64,000 nucleotides of DNA from Charina bottae (GCA_023362775.1 JALMGJ010000004.1:79908798-79972797), one strand, 5' to 3'. Counted from the first letter of the stretch, positions 21,115-32,145 are shown. Notes: a model not told the origin generated them from the sequence alone. Program-made: numbers and translations.

Positions 21115-21935
21115 TACTATAGGATTTATGAGTTGGAATGGACCTTGCAGTTCATTTATCCTGTCTTCCTTTAGGCAAAGAAAAGGTTTGCCCCTGTTGC
21201 TCATGACAGTCTTTTAGATATTTGTAGATATTTAGATATTTTTTCTCTTATATTTCCCTGTAGACTTCTATTTAAAGTATAAATCCTATAACCATTCCTT
21301 ATACGGCTTGGTTTTCCATGTCATTCTGATAGGTCTTCTCTGAACTAGATCCAGTTTCTGTATATCATTTTTAAAGTGTGCCCAATACCATACACCCTGT
21401 AGCTCAAGTGTTGTCTAACCAGTGCAGAGTACAATTAAAATATCACCTTCCATGATGTGGACACAATCCTTCTATAAATAAAGCCCAAGATTGCAATTGC
21501 TCATGATCAGTTAGTGGTTTACTGGTATTTTTAGTTTTCTCACACACACTTCTTCCAATATAGTCCTCCAACTCCTGAACCCATGAAACTGATTCTTTTC
21601 TGCTCAGATGCTGGACCTTAACAGTTGTCAACATTCATCACTATTCTGTTTAATTTGGTCCAATGTTCAAACCTATCAGGACATAGATTGTGTTGGCCTA
21701 TCTCGTGGCTTGGTATCATCTGCAAATGTGATGAGCAACCACATCCATTCAATCCTCTTGACCATTTGTAAAAATGGTAAATAGCACCAGGCTAAGGATG
21801 GAGCCCTAGTGGGTTCATCCCCTATTCTGTCTCTTTTATCCAGGAAGTTACAGAATCATTTCTGAGTACCCACTGCATGCAGATTTTCAAAGTTACATGT
21901 CTACCAGCTATGTCACACACCCAAATCCATAATGG
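21115..21935 (-). mobile_element. CR1 LINE fragment (ORF2 C-terminal half), decayed
   Basis: Antisense CR1-type reverse-transcriptase sequence. The minus strand has FADDTK at 21715-21726 (atcatctgcaaa on the plus strand), preceded by a region matching the CR1 stretch after GVPQGS, and followed leftward by the usual CR1 downstream blocks, recognisable as ctgaactagatccag and gttggaatggacc on the plus strand. It has many small indels, no open frame and no clear ends, so it is an old insertion. Confidence 0.7.
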
Positions 21936-22149
21936 CACCATTGCACCCTGTGATACATAGCAGGCATGTGTGACTATTCCTCTTTCTCTCAAGAAGGAAA
22001 AGTGGCAGAGGAGAAAAAAATAAGAGAACTGGACCCCAGCATTACCTGTAATTGTTGTTTATTGTTTATCAAGATGGAAAAATGTGGGCTGGAGTGTTCT
22101 ACCATTACATGGATACAGAACTGGTTGAGCAATTGTACTGAATAAGTCT

Positions 22150-22211
22150 TTATCAAGTCAGAAGCAGATGGTGAGTGGTGTACCACAGGGTTCCATTCTA
22201 AGCCTGTAGTG

Positions 22212-22263
<52 letters not shown>

Positions 22264-22420
22264 TTTGCATTTGACCCAAATATTGGGAGGCTAGCAAACA
22301 TCTTAGATAACACTACCAAAATTCATGCGGATTTCGACAAGTTGGAACAATGGGTAGAACTATCAAGATGAATTGCACTGGACAGGGGATGGACTTCAAA
22401 GCCTTCCAAACTATCAATTC
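22150..22420 (+). mobile_element. CR1 LINE fragment, interrupted by (GATA)n
   Basis: The segment just before the tetranucleotide array translates to SGVPQGSIL, RT motif B of CR1. The segment after it gives a decayed form of the CR1 block ending in ...DFDKLEQWVE and CTGQG. The stretch that would carry the FADD box has been replaced by the array. It is a short, old plus-strand fragment, opposite in orientation to the CR1 just upstream. Confidence 0.6.
22204..22262. repeat. (GATA)n microsatellite
   Basis: About fourteen perfect GATA units lie inside a CR1 fragment. Confidence 0.97.
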
Positions 22421-22939
22421 TATCATTCTATGATTTTTCCTTATATGTAAATTGAACAATGCTAGTGATGCCATATACTATTCAAGGAAAACATGCACTC
22501 CTCAAAGTGCTTGTGCTGCTATAAATTCTATACCTTTTTTAAAGATAAAAAGGGGAACCTATTGGCCATCTTGTAATACTATAACAATAAATACACTCCA
22601 TATCCATCTTTTTTCTGGGAAAGAATGGAAATTGTCTGGAATTTATTGTGATTACCATCATTCTGCAAGTAAAATGCCCAAATTCAGCCTACTACTTAGG
22701 ACAGGATTTGTTTTAATCCTTGATTGCATGTTTTATTTTATACACTGAGATACTAGTTTTGGTCAGTTTATAGATTTCCTTCTTTCTGATGACAGTTGTA
22801 AAGAAGATTGAATGCAGCATCACCAGAATGTAACCAAATTATATACAGAGTAGAAGCACATCATCCACTATGATTAAAATTCTCTACTGGCTACTGGTAC
22901 CAAGGTCACTAATGAATGTCTACCTTCCTAGTACATTTT
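22421..22939. other. No feature recognised
   Basis: AT-rich spacer. The frame at 22452-22748 has no recognised motif. Confidence 0.5.
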
Positions 22940-23665
22940 CATCTAATGTAATTTTTCTGTGCCGGCACTGCTGGCTACCAGCCAACAAGATAGCAAACTG
23001 GATGCCTGCCACAGTCCAGTTATATGCAAGCTCGGATAGTTTTTATCAATATCTTAAGACAGGAACTGTAAATGTAGCTACAGTTTTGGCACAGGTCAAG
23101 AATGTACTGTATATATATCAGGAATCCAATAAACAAGCAAGAAATCCAAGTGAAAAGACAAGAGCCATGGAAAGTTGGAATCCAGAGTTCTAAGCATGGC
23201 ACATAAAGGTAAACATGACAGAGCTGAGGCTTAAAAAGTTGTTCTCAGTATTTTTTTCCCTCAGGAAGTGAAGTCACTAAATAAACCAAGGCAAGTGTCC
23301 AGCCAAATGCACAGCTGAGGCACATTACTTGTTAGAGTCTAACTCTCCTGTTGGCCTGCTTTTGGCCAGATTGTCTGACCTGCAAAGCTCAGCCTCTGCT
23401 ATTGCATCTTCAAAGCATGCCTCTGCCTAGAACTGGGTGGCTGAATTTCAGAATCTGAGAGGCTGATAGTGGGTGCAAGCTGGGAGTCCCGGGGGCTTGC
23501 TGTATCTGCCTCAACCAGAGTGGAGTTATTGGCTTCAACACTGCTGGAATAACCCTTTCCAGGACCATTATCCCTATATGCACCTGGATGTACTTCCTTT
23601 CTCCTCCTTCCTCTCCTCCTCCTCTTCTTCATCACAGGACAAGTCGAGCAGGAACGTATCAGCAA
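22940..23665 (-). mobile_element. Possible LTR remnant, antisense
   Basis: The minus strand begins with a Glu/Arg/Ser-rich short frame (23665 to 23399), then non-coding sequence with a TATATA stretch near 23110, and ends in gtgccggcac. This layout parallels the better-supported LTR at 25643-26285, where a short acidic coding end precedes a TATA-like box and a GC-rich end. I found no clean TG...CA ends or target duplication, so the call is tentative. Confidence 0.3.
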
Positions 23666-23834
23666 CTGTCTGTTCTAATTTGGGGTTATGGTATGTAGGC
23701 AATCTAGAACAATGAATATAATTACAGTTACTCATTTACAGAGAAGGTTACTAATGACTCTGAATCTTGAGCTGTCAAAACTAAACCCATTGAACATCAA
23801 GCTAACTATCTAATCTTAAAATGAACAAGAGAGG

Positions 23835-24260
23835 GAGAAGCACTTACGATTTTACTATATGCTGATGATATCTTATATTCTATATAGAGGGTAGAAAAGT
23901 CTGTTAAAATCTCATTTCATTGATAAATGAATTTGAATCTTCTCTGGTTACCCTGTGAAGTGGAGTAAATAAGACTTGAAGCTGTTGCAGTAATAATAAA
24001 AACACATATAAGGATGGCATTTTAGGTTATAGCCTGACCTTTTGATGATCTTGGTATAAGAATTTCCAGGAACACTTTTCAAATGGCTCGTTTTAATTTA
24101 TCCCCTGTTTGATACAAAGGAAAGAAGAGCTAGACAGATGGATTAGAATTTATCTGAGTGTCTGCAATAAGATAAAAGTAATTAAGATGGACTTGACTGA
24201 AAATTTTATTCATTTTAGATGTATTTGTTTTAAGAAGACTTCTCACATTTATTGCATCAC
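23835..24260 (+). mobile_element. L1-clade LINE fragment, decayed
   Basis: A plus-strand remnant with YADD at 23858-23869 (LLYADDILY in translation). After several frameshifts come pieces resembling the L1 blocks LGI(R/K)I, KEELDRWI and (I)NxIKM (here around 24050-24200). No other L1 domain and no ends are visible. The order of blocks is right for L1, but each is weak. Confidence 0.45.
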
Positions 24261-24600
24261 GTAATTTTAAATGAACTTACAGGATATTGAATACATTTCT
24301 TTCTCAAGACATCCTGCAAGATTTTCATTGCATAAATGAATGATTAACCTTTCATGCTTTCCGGCTTATCACTGGGCATTTAACCTGGCATAAGTTCCTG
24401 GCTGGAAAAAGAAAATTCAGAATCTGCCTCTTCTTTGGGCTCAACTCTAGAGTAATTATATGATTCTATTAAAAATTTGGGAGGTATTGATATACCTGTA
24501 TGTGCAGGAATCAGTTTCAATAGGTGCACAATGCTACAAGGCATATGTGAAAAGTGTTGGATAGCAGATATAATTTTGACCCAATTAACCATGAAAAGCT

Positions 24601-24643
24601 TACCTTATAGGGTAATCTCAATTTAAGAATAAATTTTAAATCT
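24601..24643. repeat. 43-bp direct repeat, left copy
   Basis: This sequence (taccttatagggtaatctc...aaatct) recurs at 25384-25426 with a single difference (atag/atgg). The two lie 783 bases apart in the same orientation. Confidence 0.85.
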
Positions 24644-24924
24644 AATTTTGGCTAAACTGGGCTTCTCACATTATTACTTAGTTTCAATTGAGTTCCAATT
24701 AAGATATTTTTAAAACTAATTTAAACTTTAAAAATATACTTTTGCCAAAAAGTTTGCTTTACTTCATAGTGCTTCTTCACAGAATAGGCATTCATTGGGG
24801 GTGGGGGGTGGGGTGAGGGAAGTGGGCAAGTCAAGAAATGTGTGTTATGATGTTGTGACACAAACTCTGTACCTTACATTACATTCCACCACAAGTCTAA
24901 TAATGGAAATATACTATAAATATA
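24644..24924. other. No feature recognised
   Basis: AT-rich, with a short G/T-rich run (ggggtggggggtgggg near 24798). No gene or repeat end was seen. Confidence 0.5.
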
Positions 24925-24930
24925 TATTAT

Positions 24931-24961
<31 letters not shown>

Positions 24962-25205
24962 GAGAGAGAGACGACGGATCCCGAAAACAGCAACATCCAG
25001 GACATTAGCAGCCGGCTCCGATGCAAGGTATTGTGGGACATGTAGTCCAGTACCCATGGAAGAGTCGGTTCCCTTACCCCTTCCCTTAGCACGCGGTTTA
25101 AATGTTGTATTACATGAAATGTATAAAAATGAAATACGATGTATGTAAGCCGCCTAGAGTCCTCCGTTAGGGAGGGGATAGGCGGGGTATAAATACGATA
25201 AATAA

Positions 25206-25274
<69 letters not shown>

Positions 25275-25275
25275 G
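24925..25275 (+). mobile_element. Short retroposon inserted in an (ATATAC)n array
   Basis: A ~245-bp segment (about 24961-25205) of ordinary composition sits inside an (ATATAC)n array (24925-24960 and 25206-25275). Its right end has gccgcctagagtcctccg, ggcggggtataaat and AATAAATA, the 3' end type of squamate LINE2/CR1 elements. The left part is not recognised. The array on both sides would then be target sequence. Confidence 0.6.
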
Positions 25276-25383
25276 TATAGGTTGAGAACTAATGACCATC
25301 GACCTCAAGGCTATTAGAATTCAGCCAACTTTATAGGAGATTTAGCTTGAGATTTGTATCATCTGTTTTTGCATATCATAGAT

Positions 25384-25426
25384 TACCTTATGGGGTAATC
25401 TCAATTTAAGAATAAATTTTAAATCT
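25384..25426. repeat. 43-bp direct repeat, right copy
   Basis: Near-identical partner of 24601-24643. Confidence 0.85.
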
Positions 25427-25484
25427 CTTTTCTCTTTGTGGACCTTTTAGATATACATTTCTTCATTGTGTGTTTCAAGAGCAT

Positions 25485-25527
25485 GGTTTTATTTATTTAT
25501 TTATTTATTTAATTTTTATCCCGCCTT

Positions 25528-25597
<70 letters not shown>

Positions 25598-25602
25598 ATA
25601 CT
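25485..25602. repeat. LINE/SINE tail fragment followed by (TA)n(TG)n
   Basis: (TTTA)n then tttttatcccgccttta is an antisense end shared by the SINE near 43 kb and LINE2-type elements. It runs straight into about twenty TA and then about thirteen TG dinucleotides. The compound array probably grew from the AT-rich tail. Confidence 0.8.
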
Positions 25603-25637
25603 GTATATTATTTACTGTATATTAAATGTACAGGATT

Positions 25638-26290
25638 GTAGCTGTCCTGTGCCAGGCCAGGCACACACAAACACATGGAGAGGTAGTTGCAAGCTTTACT
25701 GATAATTTGCTCAAGTGGTAGAGAAAACATGAGCGCAAACACACACACACACACACAAACAGTGAGAATGTAAGTCCCAAAAGTCCAGCAAGTTTGCCTT
25801 ACGACAGTTCCAAATTGAAAGCAGCAGGCACAAGGGTAGTCAAGCAAACTCCAAGGATCAAAACATTGCAGGAGGTTCATCAGCTGGTCCAGGTCCAGTT
25901 CCAAAGCCAAGGGATTTCAAGTCAGGAGTCAAGGCACACGGACTCTAAGTGAACAAATGTTTGCCTCCAATGGAGCGGCTTAAGCTTGCTGCTCTTCTTA
26001 AATAGAAGCAACCCTGGTATTGCTCAATTAGAAGAGTGCGGCTCCTTTCTTGCGAGGAGCCTTGCAGAGTGCCTTTGCTCTGCTCTCCTCTACACGGTGA
26101 GCCCTTGCACTGGGGGGAGGGGCAACTCAGACTCCTCATCTTCAGAGACCAACTGCAGCTATTCCCCTTGATTGCCAGATGGTCCTGCCTCTGCTTGCTG
26201 CTCCTCAGGTGGAAGTTCATCCAAAAATTCTGGAGCAGGCTGCTCACTGTTGGTCTATCCATCTGAGTACGAGCTCTCCATGACAGTAGC
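25638..26290 (-). mobile_element. Solo LTR with 5-bp target duplication
   Basis: The 643-bp element (25643-26285) begins TGTCCTG and ends CATGACA, with terminal inverted TGTC/GACA, and is flanked by GTAGC at 25638-25642 and 26286-26290. In its own sense (minus strand) it has a TATA-like TATTTAAG near 26000 and an AGTAAA poly(A) signal near 25695-25700, ordered as in an LTR promoter and terminator. An internal (AC)n run is at about 25738-25759. Whether it comes from a Gypsy-type or a retroviral element cannot be told without internal sequence. Confidence 0.7.
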
Positions 26291-26466
26291 CAAGCTGGGT
26301 CTGTCTTATTTCATATACCAAGTATTTTGCCATGTGAAAGAACTTGTTGAGCTTCTCTACATCTATAAAGATGTGGATGAATGCATTCAAATCTGCATTC
26401 ACATTATCTGCTTATTGCAAATATTCTAGAAGAGCTAATGTTTATGTAGTATATCTAGGTTACATA

Positions 26467-26883
26467 ATCTATGTCAGGGCTTTCCAAACTTTTCACGTTG
26501 GCGACACACCACCGGCAGCACGCGAAAACCTGGAAGCGACGCCACTGTGGCAGTGCGCGAAAACCTGGAAGCCCCATGGTGGAGGCGTACGAAAACCCGG
26601 AAGTGCCACTGCCACTGCTTCCAGGTTTTCACGCACCACTACAGCAGTGCTTCTGGGTTTTCACCCGCCGCCGCCACTGCAGCGCTTTTGGGTTTTCGCA
26701 TGTCATGGCAGCAGCGGTGGCAGTGTCCTGCTGTGCCACGTGAAAACCTGGAAGCGCTGATGGCCCGCCGCCGCTGCCACGCACAGCAGTGCACCATCAG
26801 CACTTCTGGGTTTTCACCTGACATACCTGGGCCCCGCACAGTATTGTGTTGCAACACACAGTTTGGAAAGCTATGATCTATGT
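26467..26883. mobile_element. hAT-type MITE, GC-rich core (family H)
   Basis: The 401-bp element (26475-26875) has inverted ends CAGGGCTTTCCAAACT and, on the other strand, CATAGCTTTCCAAACT, and is flanked by the 8-bp duplication atctatgt (26467-26474 and 26876-26883). Eight-base duplications with CAG-type termini fit the hAT superfamily. The interior is GC-rich with repeated short units around gaaaacctggaag and ggttttc, and no transposase. Open frames across it (e.g. 26344-26760) are artefacts of that composition. A relative is at 49897-50220. Confidence 0.88.
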
Positions 26884-27690
26884 AACAATCATGACTTTTG
26901 CTCATTCTACTTACCTAGAAGCCAAAATATAACAAAAATGTTAAAGCATGACAGTTGGGTATCAACTAAAGAATAAATGTACAGTGATTAGCTGCTCAGA
27001 AATCAACTGTATCTTTTCCACACAACATTCTTTTGCAGGATTCCAGTCATTTTAATGAATCACATACCTTTGAATTACAAAGCAGTAACTTAGGACTCAG
27101 AGCTCTTCTCTGAGGTATTTTAGTAATGACAAATTTGTTAAAACTTTGCTAGCAGGCATGGCACACATTTTCTTGTAGCATATTACAGTGTAATATTACA
27201 ATATTACACTGCTTTCAATGTGACTCAAGTGATGGCTTTTTCAGTTCATGTGAAGGGCAACTTAGCCTGTATCATACAGTAAGTTTCTCCATTTAGCTAT
27301 AGCTTCCCATTGTGTGTTGTTGAAATGCAGGGAGGAATTTCACTCAGAAAGATAAATAGTAGAGAGGAAATTAAACATGTTCACCTTTACACTGTTTTAT
27401 GGAAAATAGCCTGTTGCAATTTTATCCTGTGTTAAATTTTAATATATATTAGCTGATTTTCAACCTGTAAGCTTTTGTTAAATATATACTTAAAGGATGC
27501 ATTAGTACACTATTTTATTCTTACCTCTTAAATAAATAGTATTCTAAATTTAGCACAGATATGTCTATAGTTTAAGTCTCAACACACATACAGTATATTG
27601 TGTGATGATTTAGGAAACAAATATCAAGATACTGTTCCTAGTAGAATACCTGCTTTTGAAACACTGGGACTTCATCTTTAAAAAAAAAAG
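26884..27690. other. No feature recognised
   Basis: AT-rich spacer. A near-perfect 28-base palindrome, cagtgtaatatt/aatattacactg, is at about 27186-27212. Confidence 0.5.
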
Positions 27691-27790
27691 TAGTGGTTAT
27701 GGGGAAAGTAGTGGTTATGGGGAAAATGTAGAGAGGTTCAGTAAGTTAGGTTTCTTTAATCACAGGGCTGCAGCAGCTCAACTTCCAAAT

Positions 27791-27835
<45 letters not shown>
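27691..27835. repeat. 18-bp tandem duplication and (ATC)n array
   Basis: An 18-base unit (gtagtggttatggggaaa) is repeated twice at 27691-27726. About sixteen ATC trinucleotides follow at 27788-27835. Confidence 0.92.
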
Positions 27836-27837
<2 letters not shown>

Positions 27838-28204
27838 TAAGTAGTAAATGCTGTAGTTTTGGTTAGTCTTGGAAATTATAATGCATTATAAAAAAAACTA
27901 ATGCATCATAAATTGTTCATATCTATGTGTTCATCATTTATCACTACTTCTCACTCAAGTATCCTGTCAGAAGCTATTTGAGGTTCTCAGACTTCATGTT
28001 TTAGGTCTCCCTAAAATGATAAGTGAATTTGTATGACCATGTCTCATGGATAAAACTACACAATAACCATATGCTAAGTAAGAGTACTGTGTTTGACAGA
28101 TGGTTTTGTTCGATAGCTAGGTCTGCAATCATCTCTCAAAACTTACTCATGCTTTGCTCCCCATTTTGCCAACCCAACACAAGCTCATTTTATTCTGTTA
28201 TTTG
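27836..28204. other. No feature recognised
   Basis: AT-rich sequence between two microsatellites. Nothing recognisable was seen. Confidence 0.5.
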
Positions 28205-28211
28205 GAAGAAA

Positions 28212-28260
<49 letters not shown>

Positions 28261-28343
28261 AGGAAGGAAGGAAGGAAGGAAGGAAGGAAGGAAGGAAGGA
28301 AGGAAGGAAGGAAGGAAGGAAGGAAGGAAGGAAGGAAGGAAGA
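28205..28343. repeat. (GAAA)n/(GGAA)n compound microsatellite
   Basis: About thirteen GAAA units change sharply at ~28261 to about twenty GGAA units. It is a 139-bp pure polypurine tract on the plus strand. Confidence 0.97.
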
Positions 28344-28852
28344 TATTATATTACATACAAAATATGCCATTCAGCCTAATTAATACTTAAACTGTGACCA
28401 CATAAAATATATTCATCAGTCTTTCCAGTGAATCAGTAGAATGCCAGTGTCCATGCCCAATCAGGCATAATTCAGGATTTCAGGTCTGCTATGATGACTC
28501 ACGGTTTCAATATGGCACACAGTGAATTTGGTATTCTGTTCAACTGGATGGAGCAGGTGAATGAAAGCAGACTAGTTCTCTGTAACTCATCATTCCCTTC
28601 TGTTCAGATTTAGACTTATTGGATCCAGATGGATTCATCATTGTAAGACAGAACAATCTAATAAGAAATGGAAATAAATACACAAGCAGCCTGATTTAAT
28701 CAAAATTGAACAACACCGTTTCAGATATTCCACCACCCTCCTGGGACTTTATGGAATATAATAGAAAAAAAAAACTAGAATTACTTTTCAAAAGAAGTTG
28801 AAACTTGTTAATAGCTTTAATTTTAGTCTTCTCATTTAATAAAATTAACATT
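28344..28852. other. No feature recognised
   Basis: AT-rich spacer before the RTE/BovB-like LINE. Confidence 0.5.
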
Positions 28853-30285
28853 TTTTGTTGTTTATTCGTTGAGTCACTTCCGACTCTTCATGACTTCATG
28901 GATCAGCCCTCGGCAGAGCTTCCAGTCAGCCATAGCCATCCCCAGCTCCCCCACGGTTGAGTCCGTCACCTCCAGAATATCATCCATCCATCTTGCCCTT
29001 GGTTGGCCCTTCTTCCTTTTGCCTTCCACTTTCCCTAGCATCAACATATTCCCCAGGGTATCATGTCTTCTTATTATGTGGCCAAAGTACTTCAGTTTTG
29101 CCTTTAATATCATTCCCTCAAGTGAGCAGTCTGGCTTTATTTCCTGGAGTATGGACTGGTTTGATCTTCTGGCAGTCCAAGGCACTCTCAGAATTTTCCT
29201 CCAACGGCAGTTCAAAAGCATCTATCTTCCTTCGCTCAGCCTTCCTTATGGTCCAGCTCTCACAGCCATAGGTTTCTATGGGGAATACCATTGCTTTAAC
29301 TATGCGGACCTTTGTTATCAGTGTGATGTCTCTGCTCTTAACTATTTTATCAAGATTTGTCATTGCTCTCCTCCCAAGAAGTAAACGTCTTCTGATTTCC
29401 TGGCTGCAGTCAGCGTCTGCAGTAATCTTTGTGTCTAGAAATACAAGTCTGTCACTGCCTCCACATTTTCTCCCTCTATTTGCCAGTTATCAATCAAGCT
29501 GGTTGCCATAATCTTGGTTTTTTTGAGGTTTAACTGCAACCCAGCTTTTGCACTTTCTTCTTTCACCTTTGTCATAAGGCTCCTCAGCTTCTCCTCGCTT
29601 TCAGCCATCAAAGTGGTATCATCTGCATATCTGAGATTGTTAATGTTTCTTCCAGCGATTTTAACTCCAGCCTTGGATTCATCAAGCCCAGCACGTCACA
29701 TGATGTGTTCTGCATACAAATTGAATAGGTAGGGTGAGAGTATACAACCCTGCCATACTCCTTTCCCAATCTTAAACCAGTCCGTTGTTCCGTGGTCTGT
29801 TCTTACCGTTGCTACTTGGTCGTTATACAGATTCCTCAGGAGGCAGAGAAGATGACTTGGTATCCCCATACCACCAAGAACCTGTCACAATTTGTTATGA
29901 TCCACACAGTCAAAGGCTTTAGAATAGACAATAAAACAGAAATAGATGTTTTTCTGAAACTCCCTGACTTTCTCCATTATCCAGTGGATATTGGCAATTT
30001 GGTCTCTAGTTCCTCTGCCTTTTCTAAATCCAGCTTGTACATCTGGCAATTCTCGCTCCATGAATTGCTGGAGTCTAGCTTGCAGGATCTTGAGCATTAC
30101 CTACATAATTTTCATTATGTGAAATAAGTGCCACTGTTCGATAGTTTGAACATTCTTTAGTATTTCCCTTTTTTGGTATCGGGATATAAGTTGATTTTTT
30201 CCAATCTGATGGACATTTTTGTGTTTTCCAAATTTGCTGGCATATGGCATGCATCACCTTGACAGCATCATCTGTGATCTATCTG
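28853..30285 (-). mobile_element. RTE/BovB-like LINE, 5'-truncated (1.4 kb)
   Basis: Minus strand, same subfamily as the copy at 1096-1860 but longer. From right to left it has the RT fingers (IPIPKKGNTKECSNYRTVALIS), palm, YADD, thumb and C-terminal domain, and ends in a TTG-rich stretch (CAA on its own strand). It is truncated near 30285. Several frameshifts split the frame. Confidence 0.88.
28874..30257 (-). pseudogene. RTE/BovB-like reverse transcriptase, decayed
   Basis: The product would be a target-primed reverse transcriptase. Blocks in order are PSDWKKSTYIPIPKKGN (30257-30075), then VQAGFRKGRGTRDQIANIHWIMEK and FCFIVYSKAFDCVDH (30097-29885), RYADDTTLMAE with YADD at 29618-29629, and the C-terminal blocks LRVPWTARR, LKYFGHIIRR and ARWMDDI (29221-28874). 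The motif-A aspartate is replaced by valine (FIVY where family members have FIDY). At least three frameshifts and several stops are present. The endonuclease is missing. Confidence 0.85.
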
Positions 30286-30556
30286 TTTTGGAAAAAGCAT
30301 TATTTTCTGCTAATCAAAGGATGCAGCAATATGTGTTACTATAGCAGAGTTTTTGTGATATTTTACAATAATATGTTGTAATTTTCAAATTATAGCAGCA
30401 AATTTAGTAGTAAGCTAGTGATTATTGATAAATATATAATATAAGGTACATATTTTTTTTCTTCTGTTTTTTTTCTTTCTTTCTTAGTTTTTATTTTTAA
30501 TTTGTTTGGGGTTATCTCTTTTCTATTTTGTAAAGATTAAATATTGTTTTGTTAGT
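30286..30556. other. No feature recognised
   Basis: T-rich spacer with nothing recognised. Confidence 0.5.
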
Positions 30557-30712
30557 AGCTTGAATAATGTCAACTGGATTTCTATTTTCTCAGTGGAAAC
30601 GTTTCGCTCCTTATCCAAGAAGCTTCTTCAGTCTGAGCAAAGTTAGTAAGGGAATCCTTAAATAATACTAACTTTGCTCAGACTGAAGAAGCTTCTTGGA
30701 TAAGGAGCGACA
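30557..30712. mobile_element. Minimal palindromic PLE-1 remnant
   Basis: The left arm (30557-30663) is the antisense PLE-1 3' end. The right arm (30664-30712) repeats the sense sequence (actttgctcagactgaagaagc) but stops inside the second hammerhead box (reads GCGACAG, not GCGAAAC). The left arm has the complete motif. It is the smallest of the fold-back copies. Confidence 0.8.
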
Positions 30713-30734
30713 GTGAATGTTTTATAAGAGTTGT

Positions 30735-30878
30735 GTTTGTTCCTTAATGTCTGGGGAAGTTACACTGTATTTTATTCTGTTCTTAATCCTATTACTGTTC
30801 ATAAATTTGTAACTGTTCAGAGTCAGTTTTGACTGGAGCAGCATATACACCTTGTATAATAAATTTAAATAAATAAAG
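30735..30878 (+). mobile_element. LINE2-type 3' end fragment
   Basis: A T-rich 3' UTR is followed by agagtcagttttgactgg, agcagcatata and AATAAATTTAAATAAATAAA, the plus-strand 3' end of a LINE2-like element. No coding sequence is present. Confidence 0.55.
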
Positions 30879-31539
30879 CCCACCACCAAGGACAGTCTTC
30901 TGTTTATGAACATAGAAAAAAGAGGGTAAAGCAGAACTCCAGTAGTCCTGGCCAACAAAGAAAGGTGGCAGATCAACTGTTACTTCTAATATGATTGCAG
31001 GCGTTCCCTTGTTTCACCATCTAAGCTAGCTGAAGTGGTTTCATAACTTACTGCTACAGTAAATGTGGACCATAGAGTCCTTGGAGATTTTGGAAGCCTT
31101 AGATTCCTATAAATCTGAGGGATTATGGAGACTACAATGGATTTATCTTTAAGTTTTCACCTGAAGACATCCAAGGGTGCTAAGAGTTTAATTGATTCAA
31201 TTTACTTTCTTCAAACTTTAAATCCTCTTCAGTGTATTGCTTCCTTCCTGATCCTAGACAGCATGGTAAATGGATTGTTTCTTTAATGAGAATTCAGGGC
31301 TACTAGCAAGTGGACATACTGGGCCTTCCTTGAGTGAAGATCAGAGACAAGCAATTCAGCATTTGGTATATGATAAATCATGTAGGTAAGAAAGTAAAAT
31401 GTTTGCTGCTGGTTGGCAGGACATGTGCTTCTAAGGAGCCAGGTAATGTGGAAACTAAGAATTAGAGCCTCAGACCATTGCTTCAATTACAAAACTGTCC
31501 AGTTGATCTAAAAAGAGGTCTTTCTGAAGCTTTCCCTAA
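30879..31539. other. No feature recognised
   Basis: Spacer between two LINE2 3' fragments. No motif was seen. Confidence 0.5.
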
Positions 31540-31790
31540 TATAAGAAGCCTATCTTTCTGGCACATGGGAGAAGACCTTCTCCTGAATTGTTCCTAGACT
31601 ATGGAATGCATTTCCCCAGAACCTGTTATTTGTCCCAAACACTCTTGGAATTTAGAAAATCTGTAAAAACACATTTCCTCTTCCCTCTTTGTTAAATTAT
31701 TTTAATATCTGTCATGATGTTAACTGTAATCTTACTTTAACTTTTATATATATTAAATGACAAAATAGAAGGGCAAAGGTATAAATAAAA
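31540..31790 (+). mobile_element. LINE2-type C-terminal/3' UTR fragment
   Basis: Translates in pieces to RLWNAFPQNL and, after a stop, a segment ending CKNTF, matching the end of LINE2 ORF2 (usual form: RLWN.LP, then KTHLF). An AT-rich 3' UTR with a degenerate AATAAA tail follows. Confidence 0.6.
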
Positions 31791-31849
31791 TAATACAAAA
31801 CAATACAACAATAAGTTCTGTAAGACTGCAGTATCTGTGGGCCTTGGTT

Positions 31850-32145
31850 TTGTTGTTCAGTCATTTAGTCGTGTCTGACTCTTCGTGACCTCATGGACCA
31901 TAGCACGCCAGGCCTTCCTGTCCTCCGCTGTCTCTCGGAGTTTACTCAAATTCATGTTCATTACATCGGTGATGCTATCTAACCATCTCACCCTCTGCCA
32001 TCCCCTTCTCCTTTTGCCTTCAGTCTTTCCCAGCATCAGGGTCTTTTCCAGTGAATCCTCTCTTCGCATTAGGTGGCCAAAGTATTTGAGCTTCAGCTTC
32101 AGCATCTGTCCTTCCAATGAGCAGTCAGGGTTGATTTTCTTGGTT
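31850..32145 (-). mobile_element. BovB LINE, 3' end
   Basis: A second RTE subfamily, closer to classical BovB. The minus strand encodes LKLKYFGHLMRREDSLEKTLMLG, RRRGWQRVRWLDSITD and WRAMVHEVTKSQTRLND in one 86-codon frame to the stop at 31857, followed by the BovB end with gagtcagacacgac. It is 5'-truncated at ~32145. The tail is the sequence that the SINE at 17559-17880 mimics. Confidence 0.88.

Noticed and set aside
23399..23665. Arg/Lys-rich minus-strand frame resembling a nuclear localisation region
   Set aside because: It overlaps a probable LTR remnant and a purine-rich stretch; the basic run comes from low-complexity sequence (the tcctcc repeats on the plus strand).
28023..28390. Frames rich in Lys-Glu-Arg or, on the other strand, Phe-Leu-Pro-Ser
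   Set aside because: Read-through of the GAAA/GGAA microsatellite.
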